DNA from: Paenibacillus silagei
GTDB taxonomy: Bacteria; Bacillota; Bacilli; Paenibacillales; Paenibacillaceae
Assembly (NCBI RefSeq): GCF_017874735.1
Contig: NZ_JAGGLV010000001.1
Span: forward strand, 682,001-746,000
DNA length: 64,000 nt
Direction: 5' to 3'
The position numbers and the translations under genes were made by a program. This document shows positions 42,344-50,844 of this stretch, in pieces. How positions within the stretch are numbered: position 1 is the stretch's first letter; each line of letters starts with the position of its first letter. Below the pieces are notes generated by a model. It did not search any database. It worked only from the letters and a program-made list of their open reading frames with translations, and had not been told where the DNA came from.

Positions 42344-43684
42344 TTAATTGGAATAATCATACTCATCAGGCATTTGTGCTCTATATTCTGCTTCCATATC
42401 GGCCTGCATTTCATTTTGTGCGGACATCATTAGACAAACACCATGAAAAAAATATGATAATTGTCCGAAAAATCCTGCCACATTATCAACATCAAATTTC
42501 TTTGGTTTATTATAATGCACTTGCAAATCTTTATTTGTCGGATATCTAAATTTATCGGAAGCACCATCAAAATCGTGTAACTGCTTTATGTATTTCTCAA
42601 CATTAAGAAGGTGACCTTCATCAGATACACCTACATGTCTCATCACTTCGCTTCTAATTGAATTCCATAGCGCTGAAATACTATGTTTTTTCTCTTTTAT
42701 TTTTTTGACAGCAGATTGATGATCCAACGAACATTCCTCAAATAAAATTTCTTTTATAGCCAACTCAATTCCATTCCTATATAAATAACACATCGGAATA
42801 AATAGGCTTCCTTTTATTTCCGTTTTTTTATTCATATATTGATGTAATATATCTGCTGACTCAGTATACGCTTTCACATATGGATAGAATCGATTTCTGC
42901 TATAAGAGTATCCCACAACACTTTGCCCATAGTAACCTCCCCCTTCCTCTAAGAAAAGAGGTTTATACTTTTTGTAGTCCTCAATAATTTTTAAAGTATT
43001 AGAATAATAGTTACTAAGAATGTTAAAAGCAACTTCCATTTTGCATACAAAGGCAATTAAATCAATATGAGTCTGTTTATCAAAAAACGATTTTATGCCG
43101 TATTTTTTTGGCATCTCTAAAAACGGATCTTGGTCCTTTATAACAGTTATGCCAAACGGATATCTAAATGAATCGGATTCCTTATCTTTTAGAGACATAT
43201 CGTCAAATAATGAAACAAGCCAGTTGTATCCACCTCTATTATTTTCAATTTGGTCTTGTATAAAAGGTGATACCTCTCGAAGAATCTCTGCCATGTTATG
43301 AAATGTTTCCTTTATGAATTTCTTTCTTTCGCTTTGCTCTTTAATATACTGAAATCCAATAGCCTTTAAAATTAATTCGAGACTATGTCTGTATAAGAAT
43401 GCTAAAGAGAAGAAATAAGTATCAAGTTTACTTATATCTGGACGTGAACTAAATAAGTGCTCCGTAATAATATGTGCGGATTTTTTGAAATTAAGACTAT
43501 AGATGAAAAACTCGTTAGCCAAGTCATTTATATTACCTTGAATAATAATTATATTTTCTGCATTTCCTCCTATTTTTAGAAATTGTGGATCAGCTACTAT
43601 ACTTTTGGAATCACCCAATTCACCCGTCCCCCAACACAAGTTGTTACATAGACTCAAACCGACTGAATTTTTGCTTACTTTCAC
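42344..43684 (-). CDS. Unknown protein with two related helical repeats
   Basis: 446 residues, AT-rich. Two halves carry matching motifs: SLAFLYRHSLELILKAIGF with HNMAEILREV and DSFRYPFG in the first, and PMCYLYRNGIELAIKEILF with HSISALWNSI and DKFRYPTNKD in the second. The pattern of a Tyr-Arg helix, a His-led helix and an FRYP motif is reminiscent of HEPN-type helical domains used in defence and toxin proteins, but the RxxxxH RNase motif is not seen, so this is only a suggestion. Its start (GTG 43684) lacks a clear ribosome binding site and may be wrong. It is upstream of nothing on its strand but follows the gene at 43834 by 149 bases. Confidence 0.5.
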   Translation of the reverse strand: MKVSKNSVGLSLCNNLCWGTGELGDSKSIVADPQFLKIGGNAENIIIIQGNINDLANEFFIYSLNFKKSAHIITEHLFSSRPDISKLDTYFFSLAFLYRHSLELILKAIGFQYIKEQSERKKFIKETFHNMAEILREVSPFIQDQIENNRGGYNWLVSLFDDMSLKDKESDSFRYPFGITVIKDQDPFLEMPKKYGIKSFFDKQTHIDLIAFVCKMEVAFNILSNYYSNTLKIIEDYKKYKPLFLEEGGGYYGQSVVGYSYSRNRFYPYVKAYTESADILHQYMNKKTEIKGSLFIPMCYLYRNGIELAIKEILFEECSLDHQSAVKKIKEKKHSISALWNSIRSEVMRHVGVSDEGHLLNVEKYIKQLHDFDGASDKFRYPTNKDLQVHYNKPKKFDVDNVAGFFGQLSYFFHGVCLMMSAQNEMQADMEAEYRAQMPDEYDYSN

Positions 43685-43833
43685 TAAGTCGCTATCTGCC
43701 TCTGTACTGGTATTTTTCTTTAGACGATAAGTTTGCCTTGCTTCTTAAATCGAGAACAACCTTAGGATGGTAAATATACAAATTCAAACAATAAAGTGTA
43801 GAAACATCAACAACTATCCTAAAGCTGTCTACA

Positions 43834-44886
43834 TTATTCTTCTTTGTCACTCCATATTCTGTTACTGTACTGTTCCCTTTTCTCGTCAATCATTTTCGAG
43901 ATAATGTCATCTATTTCTTTTAGGGATTCATAAAACTGTTTGTCAGGTTCATACTCAACTTCATCTATTTTTTTGTTACGAGTGCCATCGTAGTCATAAG
44001 GATGCCAAGTTGCACTTTTTTTCTTATTCAATATAGCCCTAGGCACCACTTGAGCAGACACAATTTCTTTGTACTCATCCATTGATATATCATAACCACA
44101 CATTCTAATACCTAACTTATCAACGGTTCGAATCATTCTTTTTATATCCTGCCTAGATTTCCAATAATCCCATCTTAAATTACGAGTAACTAATATGTAT
44201 TTTTCAATAATATTAGTAGTTGTTTCACCAATTTTTACACTTACCACTACTATAACATCGGCCGTTCCTTCTTCTCCTGATTTATCACCCTTGAATTTAC
44301 CAAAGGTTTTTAAAAAATAAACATGAATTGAATCTTTGTAACCATAGACGTTAAACTCATCAATAAGCTTACTAAATAGATTAATAAATACTCCTACCCA
44401 CTTATAACAATCTATCGTATCGTACATATATTTACTATAATAATCCTCGTCGGTTGCATCAAACCAACATCTTCTAATACCAAACTTAGAAGAAACCCAT
44501 TCTAACAATTCATCATTAAGTTTAGGTATAATTGATTCCTCGCTAGCAACATCTGCATAATTTATATTAAATTTTTTATCAATAAAGGAAGGTATTTGTC
44601 CTCTACTTACTCCATGTTTTTCAAAAATAAAATAAAATTTATATATCAATTCGCTTAAAGGTTTTTTTGGGGGTTCAGCTTCTACGTCCTTGTAAACAAT
44701 CGTTGTAGTATTGTTGTTATCCAACACAACATTTCCTTCTAAATGAATATTATTACTTCCATTCGAATATCCGCTAGTTTGACTCTTCGGAATATTCTTA
44801 CTCCTATATAAATTAAAAATTGCTCCGATTATAAAAACGCCAACTCCAGAAAATATCCATTCTTTATTTGAAATTAGATAATCCAT
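43834..44886 (-). CDS. Membrane-anchored unknown protein
   Basis: 350 residues, AT-rich. One hydrophobic helix at about residues 9-27 (EWIFSGVGVFIIGAIFNLY) anchors the N terminus; then a Ser/Asn-rich linker leads to a cytosolic or external domain. That domain contains a Trp/Cys/Asp-rich block (FGIRRCWFDATDEDYYSKY) and many charged helices. I do not recognise the family. The ATG at 44886 is preceded by TGGAGG five bases away and is preferred over 44898 and 44934. It is read toward the two-repeat gene and may form an operon with it. A membrane-anchored partner plus a nuclease-like neighbour fits a defence module. Confidence 0.5.
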   Translation of the reverse strand: MDYLISNKEWIFSGVGVFIIGAIFNLYRSKNIPKSQTSGYSNGSNNIHLEGNVVLDNNNTTTIVYKDVEAEPPKKPLSELIYKFYFIFEKHGVSRGQIPSFIDKKFNINYADVASEESIIPKLNDELLEWVSSKFGIRRCWFDATDEDYYSKYMYDTIDCYKWVGVFINLFSKLIDEFNVYGYKDSIHVYFLKTFGKFKGDKSGEEGTADVIVVVSVKIGETTTNIIEKYILVTRNLRWDYWKSRQDIKRMIRTVDKLGIRMCGYDISMDEYKEIVSAQVVPRAILNKKKSATWHPYDYDGTRNKKIDEVEYEPDKQFYESLKEIDDIISKMIDEKREQYSNRIWSDKEE

Positions 44887-45027
44887 TCTATCCTCCATTA
44901 TAATTAAACTATTATATTTGAGAATATTAGACACCAGTTACTAAATTCCTTTATTTAGAAGCGATTTTTCCTAAAACCATCAATATTGGATTAATCCACA
45001 TCGCTCCATGCTCAACATCTATCTGTG

Positions 45028-45144
45028 GCAAAATAAACTCGCAGAAACATGTTACTCAAACTTCCTCATAAATATTGATAAAGCCTACGCCATGATCGGC
45101 ATGTTGCAAATACAGACCCCTGCGAGTTTTTCTTCAAAAAACTT
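45028..45144 (+). repeat. Dispersed intergenic repeat, copy 2, at the rlmH boundary
   Basis: Shares end and middle blocks with 12957-13075. AAACTCGCAG (45035-45044) can pair with CTGCGAGTTT (45120-45129); AGTTTTT/AAAAACT arms follow at 45124-45143. It directly abuts the rlmH-end core at 45150, so it may be the cassette-side terminus. Confidence 0.55.
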
Positions 45145-45148
45145 GCCC

Positions 45149-45628
45149 CTACTTGTGATACGGTTCCCCCCGATTTATCTTCACCGCCCGGTACACCTGC
45201 TCCACCAGCACCAGCCGCATGAGTTGGTGGGGCAGCGTCATGCGGCCGAAGCTCATGCGCTGCTGGGCGCGGCGCATGACGTCATCGGAGAGGCCGTGGC
45301 TGCCTCCGATGACGAAGACGACATGGCTCGTCCCGTAGGTGCCGAGCCGGTCGATCTCGGCGGCAAGCTCCTCGGAGCTCCAGAGCTTGCCGTCGATCGC
45401 GAGCGCAATGACATGCGCCTCGCTCTTAATCTGCGCGAGGATGCGCTCACCCTCGCGCACCTTCACCTGAATAACCTCTGCTTCGCTGAGGTTATCAGGG
45501 GCCTTCTCATCCGCCACCTCAATCATCTGGAACTTGAGGTAGGGCGTTAGCCGTTTGGCATATTCCGCGATGCCGAGCGTCAGATACTTTTCCTTCAATT
45601 TGCCTACGCTTATCAGTTGAATTAACAT
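45149..45628 (-). CDS. rlmH: 23S rRNA (pseudouridine1915-N3)-methyltransferase RlmH
   Basis: 159-residue SPOUT methyltransferase, full family length. It starts [15 protein letters not shown] and contains the cofactor knot [14 protein letters not shown] and the conserved end [34 protein letters not shown]. It methylates pseudouridine 1915 in helix 69 of 23S rRNA on assembled ribosomes. Base composition is much richer in G+C than the DNA directly downstream (40.5-45.1 kb), marking the border between core gene and inserted DNA. The 3' end doubles as the putative cassette attachment site and is kept intact, which is a property of SCC insertion. Confidence 0.97.
   Translation of the reverse strand: MLIQLISVGKLKEKYLTLGIAEYAKRLTPYLKFQMIEVADEKAPDNLSEAEVIQVKVREGERILAQIKSEAHVIALAIDGKLWSSEELAAEIDRLGTYGTSHVVFVIGGSHGLSDDVMRRAQQRMSFGRMTLPHQLMRLVLVEQVYRAVKINRGEPYHK
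45150..45166 (-). other. rlmH 3'-end attachment site (site D)
   Basis: TACTTGTGATACGGTTC on the plus strand, i.e. the last codons and stop of rlmH. This is the homologous position of the SCC attachment site in staphylococci (att in orfX/rlmH). The core is repeated at 34525 (16/17), 25368 (15/17) and 29216 (14/17), all in the same orientation. Confidence 0.75.
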
Positions 45629-45741
45629 AATTCCTCCATCGGTCTGATCTTGTCATGTCCCTGTATTTTATCACATCCCTGCCCATAACATGCCCTGCTT
45701 AGAAGACATTCCCCGCACACCCTGTACCCAACAAAAGAAGA

Positions 45742-45760
45742 GCCACCCTTCACGGATGGC
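45742..45760 (-). terminator. Terminator of the rlmH-proximal BlaI/M56 operon
   Basis: GCCACC (45742-45747) with GGATGGC (45754-45760) and a TTCAC loop; on the minus strand it is followed by TCTTCTTTTG. It lies 28 bases after the stop of the ectodomain gene. Confidence 0.7.
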
Positions 45761-45787
45761 CCTAAGATACTTCAAATAGCCTGTAAT

Positions 45788-46993
45788 TTACTGCTTAGAC
45801 ATATCAACAATCAGCTGCTGTGTAATCTTACGGTCTTTCATATTGGTGAAATCCAGGCGAAGCGACTGCGGTTTATTCAAGAAGAAATAGCTCTCTGACA
45901 CGATTTTCATCTCATGGTCTGCATAGGTATAGACAGAAGCTCCCTCTTGCGATTTATAATCACCGGTTCCGTTCTTGACCAATAGCGATGGATTATATTC
46001 CATATAGAAGGTCTCCATAAACTCTCTGTTTTTAAACAATGCTTCGTCTGAGGATAGTGTGGTTATCGTCGTGAACGGTGTCAATTCCAGCTTTACTTTA
46101 ATCTTGTGCCCTGCCACATCAATCGTTTCCTCCGGCGTCAGTGTACGGGTCTCCTGCTTCCAGACCTTGGGATTGATATCAAAGAACACCTTCAGCACAG
46201 GGCTATACTTCACGTTGGACTTGATTGCATCATACTTCTTCAGCAGTTCAGGACTGTAGCTGAACGATGAGGTCTGGTCCGGGTTGTCCGCATGGGCCTT
46301 TTCGGTGGCAGCGAGCATTTCAGCATCCAGTGCCTTTAGCTGGTTCAGCTCAATGGCGGTTAATGTGCCTAACTGAAATTGTGCGGCTACTTTTTTGGGA
46401 GGCGTGGTCAATGGACTGCTTAACGGGATTTTAGCAATTCCATATAGAATATGATCTTTCTTTGCCGGACTTGCGCCTATGACTAGAGCATCATTGAATT
46501 TCTTGCCACTGATGACCTTGCCAGTAACCGCATCGGACAATTGGAGACTATGACCCTTTGGCGGCATGAACACGAATGCTCTCTTACTGTCGGCTTGGGC
46601 TGTAAAAAGGATGATCAGCTCATATTTGTCTGCGATAAAACCGTTTACCGTCAACTGGTAACCGTCTTTTTTGACGACTGTGTTCAGCGGCTGCACCAGA
46701 TTGTGTTTGATGGCATACTCAACCTGTCGATAACCCTGAAGCTCGGGATTTACAAAGGGGGCAAGCGCTGCCGATGGTTTCGCGGCGGTTGCCGAGGCGG
46801 CCAAAGCTTGACCTGTCACGGCAAAAGGGCTAAGCACCAGCGCTGCGGTTGTCATGACTGCGACGATGGCGGTAGATAGCCGGTTCCTGGAGGACCGCCG
46901 TTTATTTGGCGCTGACCCTTGCTTTTGCTCCTGTATAGGCTGCATCTGCGCCGTATGTGAGATCTCCAGTTCATTCCGCTTCATACTAATCAT
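45788..46993 (-). CDS. Membrane-anchored protein with DUF4179/DUF5643-like ectodomain (copy 1)
   Basis: 401 residues. A basic cytosolic N terminus of about 40 residues is followed by one hydrophobic segment (LSTAIVAVMTTAALVLSPFAVTGQALA) that could be a TM anchor or a signal peptide cut after AQALA-like residues. The rest is an extracellular beta-rich domain with YAIKHNLVQPLN, DGYQLTVNGFIADKYEL and a C-terminal part VAGHKIKVKLELTPFTTITTLSSDEALFKN. The same blocks occur in the C-terminal half of the M56 protein encoded just upstream, so both share the ectodomain. It resembles DUF4179 proteins linked to sigma-factor control. ATG 46993 follows AAGGAGAG. Paralogue: 49600-50802. Confidence 0.7.
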   Translation of the reverse strand: MISMKRNELEISHTAQMQPIQEQKQGSAPNKRRSSRNRLSTAIVAVMTTAALVLSPFAVTGQALAASATAAKPSAALAPFVNPELQGYRQVEYAIKHNLVQPLNTVVKKDGYQLTVNGFIADKYELIILFTAQADSKRAFVFMPPKGHSLQLSDAVTGKVISGKKFNDALVIGASPAKKDHILYGIAKIPLSSPLTTPPKKVAAQFQLGTLTAIELNQLKALDAEMLAATEKAHADNPDQTSSFSYSPELLKKYDAIKSNVKYSPVLKVFFDINPKVWKQETRTLTPEETIDVAGHKIKVKLELTPFTTITTLSSDEALFKNREFMETFYMEYNPSLLVKNGTGDYKSQEGASVYTYADHEMKIVSESYFFLNKPQSLRLDFTNMKDRKITQQLIVDMSKQ

Positions 46994-47035
46994 TGTTGCA
47001 CTCTCCTTCAATACAAGTTGGTTGTTTCATCCGGA

Positions 47036-49129
47036 TCAGCTCTGATCCTGTCCGGGGACATCAAAGGTCATCTGGTATGTATGCTCAAGATCCTTCATTC
47101 CAGTAGGTTTCGCCGGACTCTTCATGAAATCCAGCCGCAGAGATTGCAGCTTATCCAACAAATAATAGCTTTCTGTAACCATCTTCATTTCATAGTCTGT
47201 AAACGTAATTGGTGAAGTGCCTGGCTGCTGCCTATAGTCTCCCGTGCCAGTCTTGCTCCACCACAGGAATGGAGAACCGTACTTCTCATGGAATGATTTC
47301 ATAAATTCCTTATTCTTAAACAAAGGCTCATCTGAATAAAAAGTAGCTATGGTTGTTAAGGGTGTCAATTGTAATTTCACTCTGATCTTGTGTCCGCCTA
47401 CATCAAGTGTCTCCTTTGATTGGATCGTATATTTCTCTTGCTTCCAGTAGTCTGCGCTCACATCGAAGGTGGTCTGAAGTGTCGGGGACTCCTGTATCTT
47501 GGTTCCGCCTGCTACCACTGAGCGCAGCCGGAATTCAACCTTGATCTTTGAGGGCACGTCCGTCAAATTAGTATCGAATGGAAGTCTGGCTACCGCATCT
47601 TTAATATGCGGCTCCGGGCTGCTGCTGCTGACCAGCGCGTGGGTCCGGCCGTTAATCACCTTGCCGGTAATACCATCCGTAATGATGCATTCTACAAAAC
47701 GAGGATCACCGGAGAATAGTGACCTACCGCCGTCCACTCTCGCAGTATAGAAGATAAGGAATTGGTTCTTGTCTGCCATGAAGCCTGTCACTGTGACCTG
47801 GTAACCGTCTTGCTCAATCTCCACATTCATCGGCACCAGAAGATTATGCCTGATGGCATACTCCGTCTGTTGTGCATCTATGCTCGTTAACGGCACCAGT
47901 GTCTCCCCTTGCTCCATTCCCGGTTCTGCACGTTCCTCTCCCGGGACACTTTCAGCAAGCGTGCCAGCGGGATTGGCCTTAGTACCCGTGGCAGCAGATT
48001 TAACAGGCTCCCTAGAGGCACCCGTAAGCGTCACGACGCTGAGCAGAGCGACCAGAATTACAGCTGCTGCGGAGACGCGGTAGGAGCCTTTTTTGAAGGA
48101 TTGAATCATACTGATTCTTCTTCTAATCTGTTGCCGCTGCTGCGGGTTAGAGAAATAAAGATGCCCCCTCCGCTCCCGGACTCGTGAGAAGCGCTTCAGG
48201 AACTCTACCAGAGTAAGCCCGTAATCAATTGCCTCCTCTTCTCCCAATACCTCCAGCACATAGGCGTCGCACGCAACCTCCCTATCGATCTTCATCCGCC
48301 GGATCGCCAGCCACATCAGGGGATTGAACCAATGTATCGTTGCGGCTAGGCTCCCTAGCAAGTTCCATAGCATATCCCGCCGCTTGCAGTGGGCAAGCTC
48401 ATGCGCGAGGATATGCCTCAGCCGGGAAGCATCCAGCTCCCGCAGAGCTTGCTCCGGGACAAAGATCCATGGACGCATTAATCCTGACAGATATGGGTTG
48501 TTAGCCGAACCTCCGGTATAGACAGGTATCGCTCTCCTGATTCCAAACTGACGTCTGGTGGTAAGAACCACCTTAAGAATCTCTGGGGCACTCACCCGTC
48601 TAAGCCGTCTGCGTTCGCGGTGCATCCGCCGGATGTACAGGAGTCCATTCAGCAACATAAGCATGACGCCCAGCAGCCAGATCACAGTGCCTATCTTCAT
48701 CCAGAGCGGGTAGCCTGCGGCCCCCGCAGAGCTGCGGTTAACGGCTGCCGATTCATCGTTCTGTTCGATTGGGCCTGTCTGTGCCACTTCATTCAAGACG
48801 GTGCTATTTGCCGGATACGTAGTCTTAGCTCCCTCTCCCGGCGGAAGCTCCTGATACTCACCCTGAGAAGCCCCGATGTCCGGCCCCTTGTCCAGGATAG
48901 TTGTTAACAAATGCTTACTATTGCCGAGAATATGCAACATGCTGACAGGGCTGTCCGGTACAGCAGGCAATAACAGCCGGGCGATAACAAGCAGCCACAG
49001 GAGGTAACGCACCCGGGCGTTGATGAATCTCCGCAGAACATATTGAATGACCAACACGGCCAGAATCACCATGCTTGCCGCCAATGTCTGTTCTGCGATA
49101 CCGGCAAACCATCCGTAGACCATATTCAT
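47036..49129 (-). CDS. M56 (BlaR1-like) metallopeptidase with DUF4179-like sensor domain (copy 1)
   Basis: 697-residue membrane receptor. The N-terminal TM helices (about 12-32, 35-55, 145-165, and one near 350) embrace a cytosolic M56 zinc peptidase with the HELAH motif in HILAHELAHCKRRD near residue 245. In BlaR1/MecR1 this domain cleaves the repressor after signal binding. The C-terminal ~290 residues, where BlaR1 has a penicillin-binding domain, instead match the ectodomain of the neighbouring anchored proteins (YAIRHNLLVPMNVEIEQDGYQVTVTGFMADKNQ). Penicillin-binding SxxK/KTG motifs are absent. The start overlaps the stop of the BlaI gene by four bases. Paralogue: 50845-52941. Confidence 0.82.
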   Translation of the reverse strand: MNMVYGWFAGIAEQTLAASMVILAVLVIQYVLRRFINARVRYLLWLLVIARLLLPAVPDSPVSMLHILGNSKHLLTTILDKGPDIGASQGEYQELPPGEGAKTTYPANSTVLNEVAQTGPIEQNDESAAVNRSSAGAAGYPLWMKIGTVIWLLGVMLMLLNGLLYIRRMHRERRRLRRVSAPEILKVVLTTRRQFGIRRAIPVYTGGSANNPYLSGLMRPWIFVPEQALRELDASRLRHILAHELAHCKRRDMLWNLLGSLAATIHWFNPLMWLAIRRMKIDREVACDAYVLEVLGEEEAIDYGLTLVEFLKRFSRVRERRGHLYFSNPQQRQQIRRRISMIQSFKKGSYRVSAAAVILVALLSVVTLTGASREPVKSAATGTKANPAGTLAESVPGEERAEPGMEQGETLVPLTSIDAQQTEYAIRHNLLVPMNVEIEQDGYQVTVTGFMADKNQFLIFYTARVDGGRSLFSGDPRFVECIITDGITGKVINGRTHALVSSSSPEPHIKDAVARLPFDTNLTDVPSKIKVEFRLRSVVAGGTKIQESPTLQTTFDVSADYWKQEKYTIQSKETLDVGGHKIRVKLQLTPLTTIATFYSDEPLFKNKEFMKSFHEKYGSPFLWWSKTGTGDYRQQPGTSPITFTDYEMKMVTESYYLLDKLQSLRLDFMKSPAKPTGMKDLEHTYQMTFDVPGQDQS

Positions 49130-49536
49130 TCCTGCTTACCCGAGTTGCCGCCGATTCCCTGTGCCTTCTTCTCCTTGAGCAGCTGTTCGAGTTGTTCAAT
49201 CTCCTGCTTGGACAGCTCAACATCCTCCAGGAAGCTGGTTACCATTAACTGGGTAGCCCCGCCAAATACGCGCTTCAGGAAAGAGCGGCTCTCGGCCCGG
49301 ACACACTCATTCTCTGGCACCAGCGGATAATAGAGATAGCTCCGGCCGGATTTCTCATACGCTATCGCGTTCTTCTTAAGCAGCCGCGTGACGAAGGTGC
49401 GCACCGTCTGCTCGCTCCATTCCACAGATGCAGGCAGGAGCCGGGTGATTTGTTCCGAGGTCAGCGGATGATGCTCCCAGATAATCTTCATAATTTCCCA
49501 TTCGGCTTCCGAAATCTTCGGCGTTGTACTCATCAT
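49126..49536 (-). CDS. BlaI/MecI/CopY family repressor (copy 1)
   Basis: 136-residue winged-helix repressor: ISEAEWEIMKIIWEHHPLTSEQITRLLPASVEWSEQTVRTFVTRLLKKNAIAYEKSGRSYLYYPLV, followed by a dimerisation helix ending in a poly-Lys segment. BlaI proteins bind TACANNTGTA operators and are removed by the M56 protease. The ATG at 49536 or 49533 follows GGAG. The gene overlaps the M56 gene by four bases, so they are coupled. One operator copy (49570-49579) is visible ahead of it, in the short space after the upstream operon. Paralogue: 52938-53348, with nearly identical sequence. Confidence 0.92.
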   Translation of the reverse strand: MMSTTPKISEAEWEIMKIIWEHHPLTSEQITRLLPASVEWSEQTVRTFVTRLLKKNAIAYEKSGRSYLYYPLVPENECVRAESRSFLKRVFGGATQLMVTSFLEDVELSKQEIEQLEQLLKEKKAQGIGGNSGKQE

Positions 49537-49569
49537 AACAGCTCCATTCTGTGGGGACGGCATTCAATA

Positions 49570-49579
49570 TACAAATGTA
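49570..49579. promoter_or_regulatory. BlaI operator, operon 1
   Basis: TACAAATGTA, the canonical BlaI half-site pair TACA-N2-TGTA. It lies 34 bases upstream of the BlaI start and only 20 bases from the end of the preceding operon, so the promoter for operon 1 overlaps the 3' end region of operon 2. Confidence 0.7.
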
Positions 49580-49599
49580 GATTCAAGGATAACCTGCAA

Positions 49600-50802
49600 T
49601 TATTGGTTAGACAAATCAACAATGAATTGCTTCGTAACCTTATTCTCCCCCAGGTTCTTGAAGTCCAGGCGAAGCGACTGCGGTTTGTCGAGCAGGAAGT
49701 AGTTCTCCGATACGATGGTCAGTGTATTATCTGAATACGAATAAGCAGAACCACCCTCTTGCGGTTTGTACTCTCCGTTCGCGCTCTTGACCAATAGTGA
49801 TGGGTAGTAATCCTTATTAAATTTTTCCATAAAGGCCTTATCTTTAAACAAAGCCTCATCTGAGGATAGAATCGTAATTGTAGTTAATGGTGTCATCTCC
49901 ATGCTCACTTTAATCTGATGTCCGGCTATTTCCAGGGTCTCATCCGGCGTAAGAGTCAGGGATTCCTGCTTCCAAACCTTAGGATCGATCTCAAAGACTG
50001 CCTTCAGCGGCGCACTCTTCTTCACCTTGGCCTTCAGCGCGTTGTACTTCTTCAGCAGCTCAGGACTGGTTTTGAAGGTTTTGTTCTTGGGGTTAGCCTC
50101 ATGGGCTTTTTTGGCCTCTGCCAACATCTGCGCTTCCACCGCTTCTAACTGTTTCAGCTCATTTCCAGTTAACGATGTTAGCCGAAACTCAGCAGCTACT
50201 TTTTGGGGAGCCGTGGTTATTGGGGTAGTTAGACGAATAAGCGCCGTGCCGTGCATGATATGGTTTTGCTTAGCCGGGCTTACGCCATGAACCATAGCAG
50301 CATTCACTTTCTTGTCGCTGATGGCCTTCCCCGTAATAGCATCCGTCAACTGCAGTTCATGCATTTGCGGCGCCTGTGCCGTGAATGCCCGCTTGCTGTC
50401 AGTCTGGGCGGTAAAAAGAACAATCAGCTCATATTTGTCGGCGATAAAGCCGTTCACGGTCAACTGGTAGCCGTCTTTTTTGACAACTGTATTCAAGGGC
50501 TGGACCAAATTATGCTTGATGGCATATTCGATTTGCTTATTATTCAGATTTCCCAGCTTAACAAAAGGTGCCAATGCTGTCGACGGCTTCGCGGCTGCTG
50601 CCGGAGCAGCCAACGCTTGTCCTGTCACGGCAAAAGGGCTAAGCACCAGTGCTGCGGCTGTCATGACTGCGACGATGGCGGTAGATAGCCGGGTCATGGA
50701 GGACTGCCGTTTATCTGGCGCTGACCCTTGCTTCGGCTCCTGTCTAGGCAGCGTGTGCGCCGCATGTGAGTTTTCCATTTCGTTCCGCTTCATTCTACTC
50801 AT
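49600..50802 (-). CDS. Membrane-anchored protein with DUF4179/DUF5643-like ectodomain (copy 2)
   Basis: 400 residues, close paralogue of 45788-46993: same basic N terminus, same hydrophobic segment (LSTAIVAVMTAAALVLSPFAVTGQALA), same ectodomain blocks (YAIKHNLVQPLNTVVKKDGYQLTVNGFIADKYEL; VAG-type IAGHQIKVSMEMTPLTTITILSSDEALFKDK). Differences are concentrated in the middle of the ectodomain. ATG 50802 has GGAGAG upstream. It is the third gene of operon 2 and ends 20 bases before the operator of operon 1. Function unknown; a soluble or anchored competitor or ligand carrier for the M56 receptor is an inference. Confidence 0.7.
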   Translation of the reverse strand: MSRMKRNEMENSHAAHTLPRQEPKQGSAPDKRQSSMTRLSTAIVAVMTAAALVLSPFAVTGQALAAPAAAAKPSTALAPFVKLGNLNNKQIEYAIKHNLVQPLNTVVKKDGYQLTVNGFIADKYELIVLFTAQTDSKRAFTAQAPQMHELQLTDAITGKAISDKKVNAAMVHGVSPAKQNHIMHGTALIRLTTPITTAPQKVAAEFRLTSLTGNELKQLEAVEAQMLAEAKKAHEANPKNKTFKTSPELLKKYNALKAKVKKSAPLKAVFEIDPKVWKQESLTLTPDETLEIAGHQIKVSMEMTPLTTITILSSDEALFKDKAFMEKFNKDYYPSLLVKSANGEYKPQEGGSAYSYSDNTLTIVSENYFLLDKPQSLRLDFKNLGENKVTKQFIVDLSNQ

Positions 50803-50844
50803 TGTTACACTCTCCTTCAATATAAGTTGGCGGTTTATCCGAAT

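Larger units (their letters stand above)
34542..45149. mobile_element. Putative recombinase-bearing SCC-like cassette
   Basis: About 10.6 kb between site C and the rlmH 3' end. It contains a DUF1989 gene, a LysE exporter, a YqcI/YcgG gene, an amino-acid permease, a small conserved-looking ORF with a large serine recombinase remnant, and three AT-rich unfamiliar genes. Direct repeats at both ends and the recombinase fit an SCC-type element; the broken recombinase implies it is now immobile on its own. Confidence 0.5.
25368..45166. mobile_element. Putative composite SCC-like island at rlmH
   Basis: Four direct repeats of a 17-bp core (25368, 29216, 34525, 45150) delimit three consecutive segments of about 3.8, 5.3 and 10.6 kb, the last ending exactly at the rlmH stop. 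Staphylococcal SCC elements insert at this same rlmH position through large serine recombinases and often stack in tandem. One damaged large serine recombinase lies in the rlmH-proximal segment. Each segment carries regulator-enzyme pairs as cargo. The interpretation is inferred; the repeats are directly visible. Confidence 0.5.
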
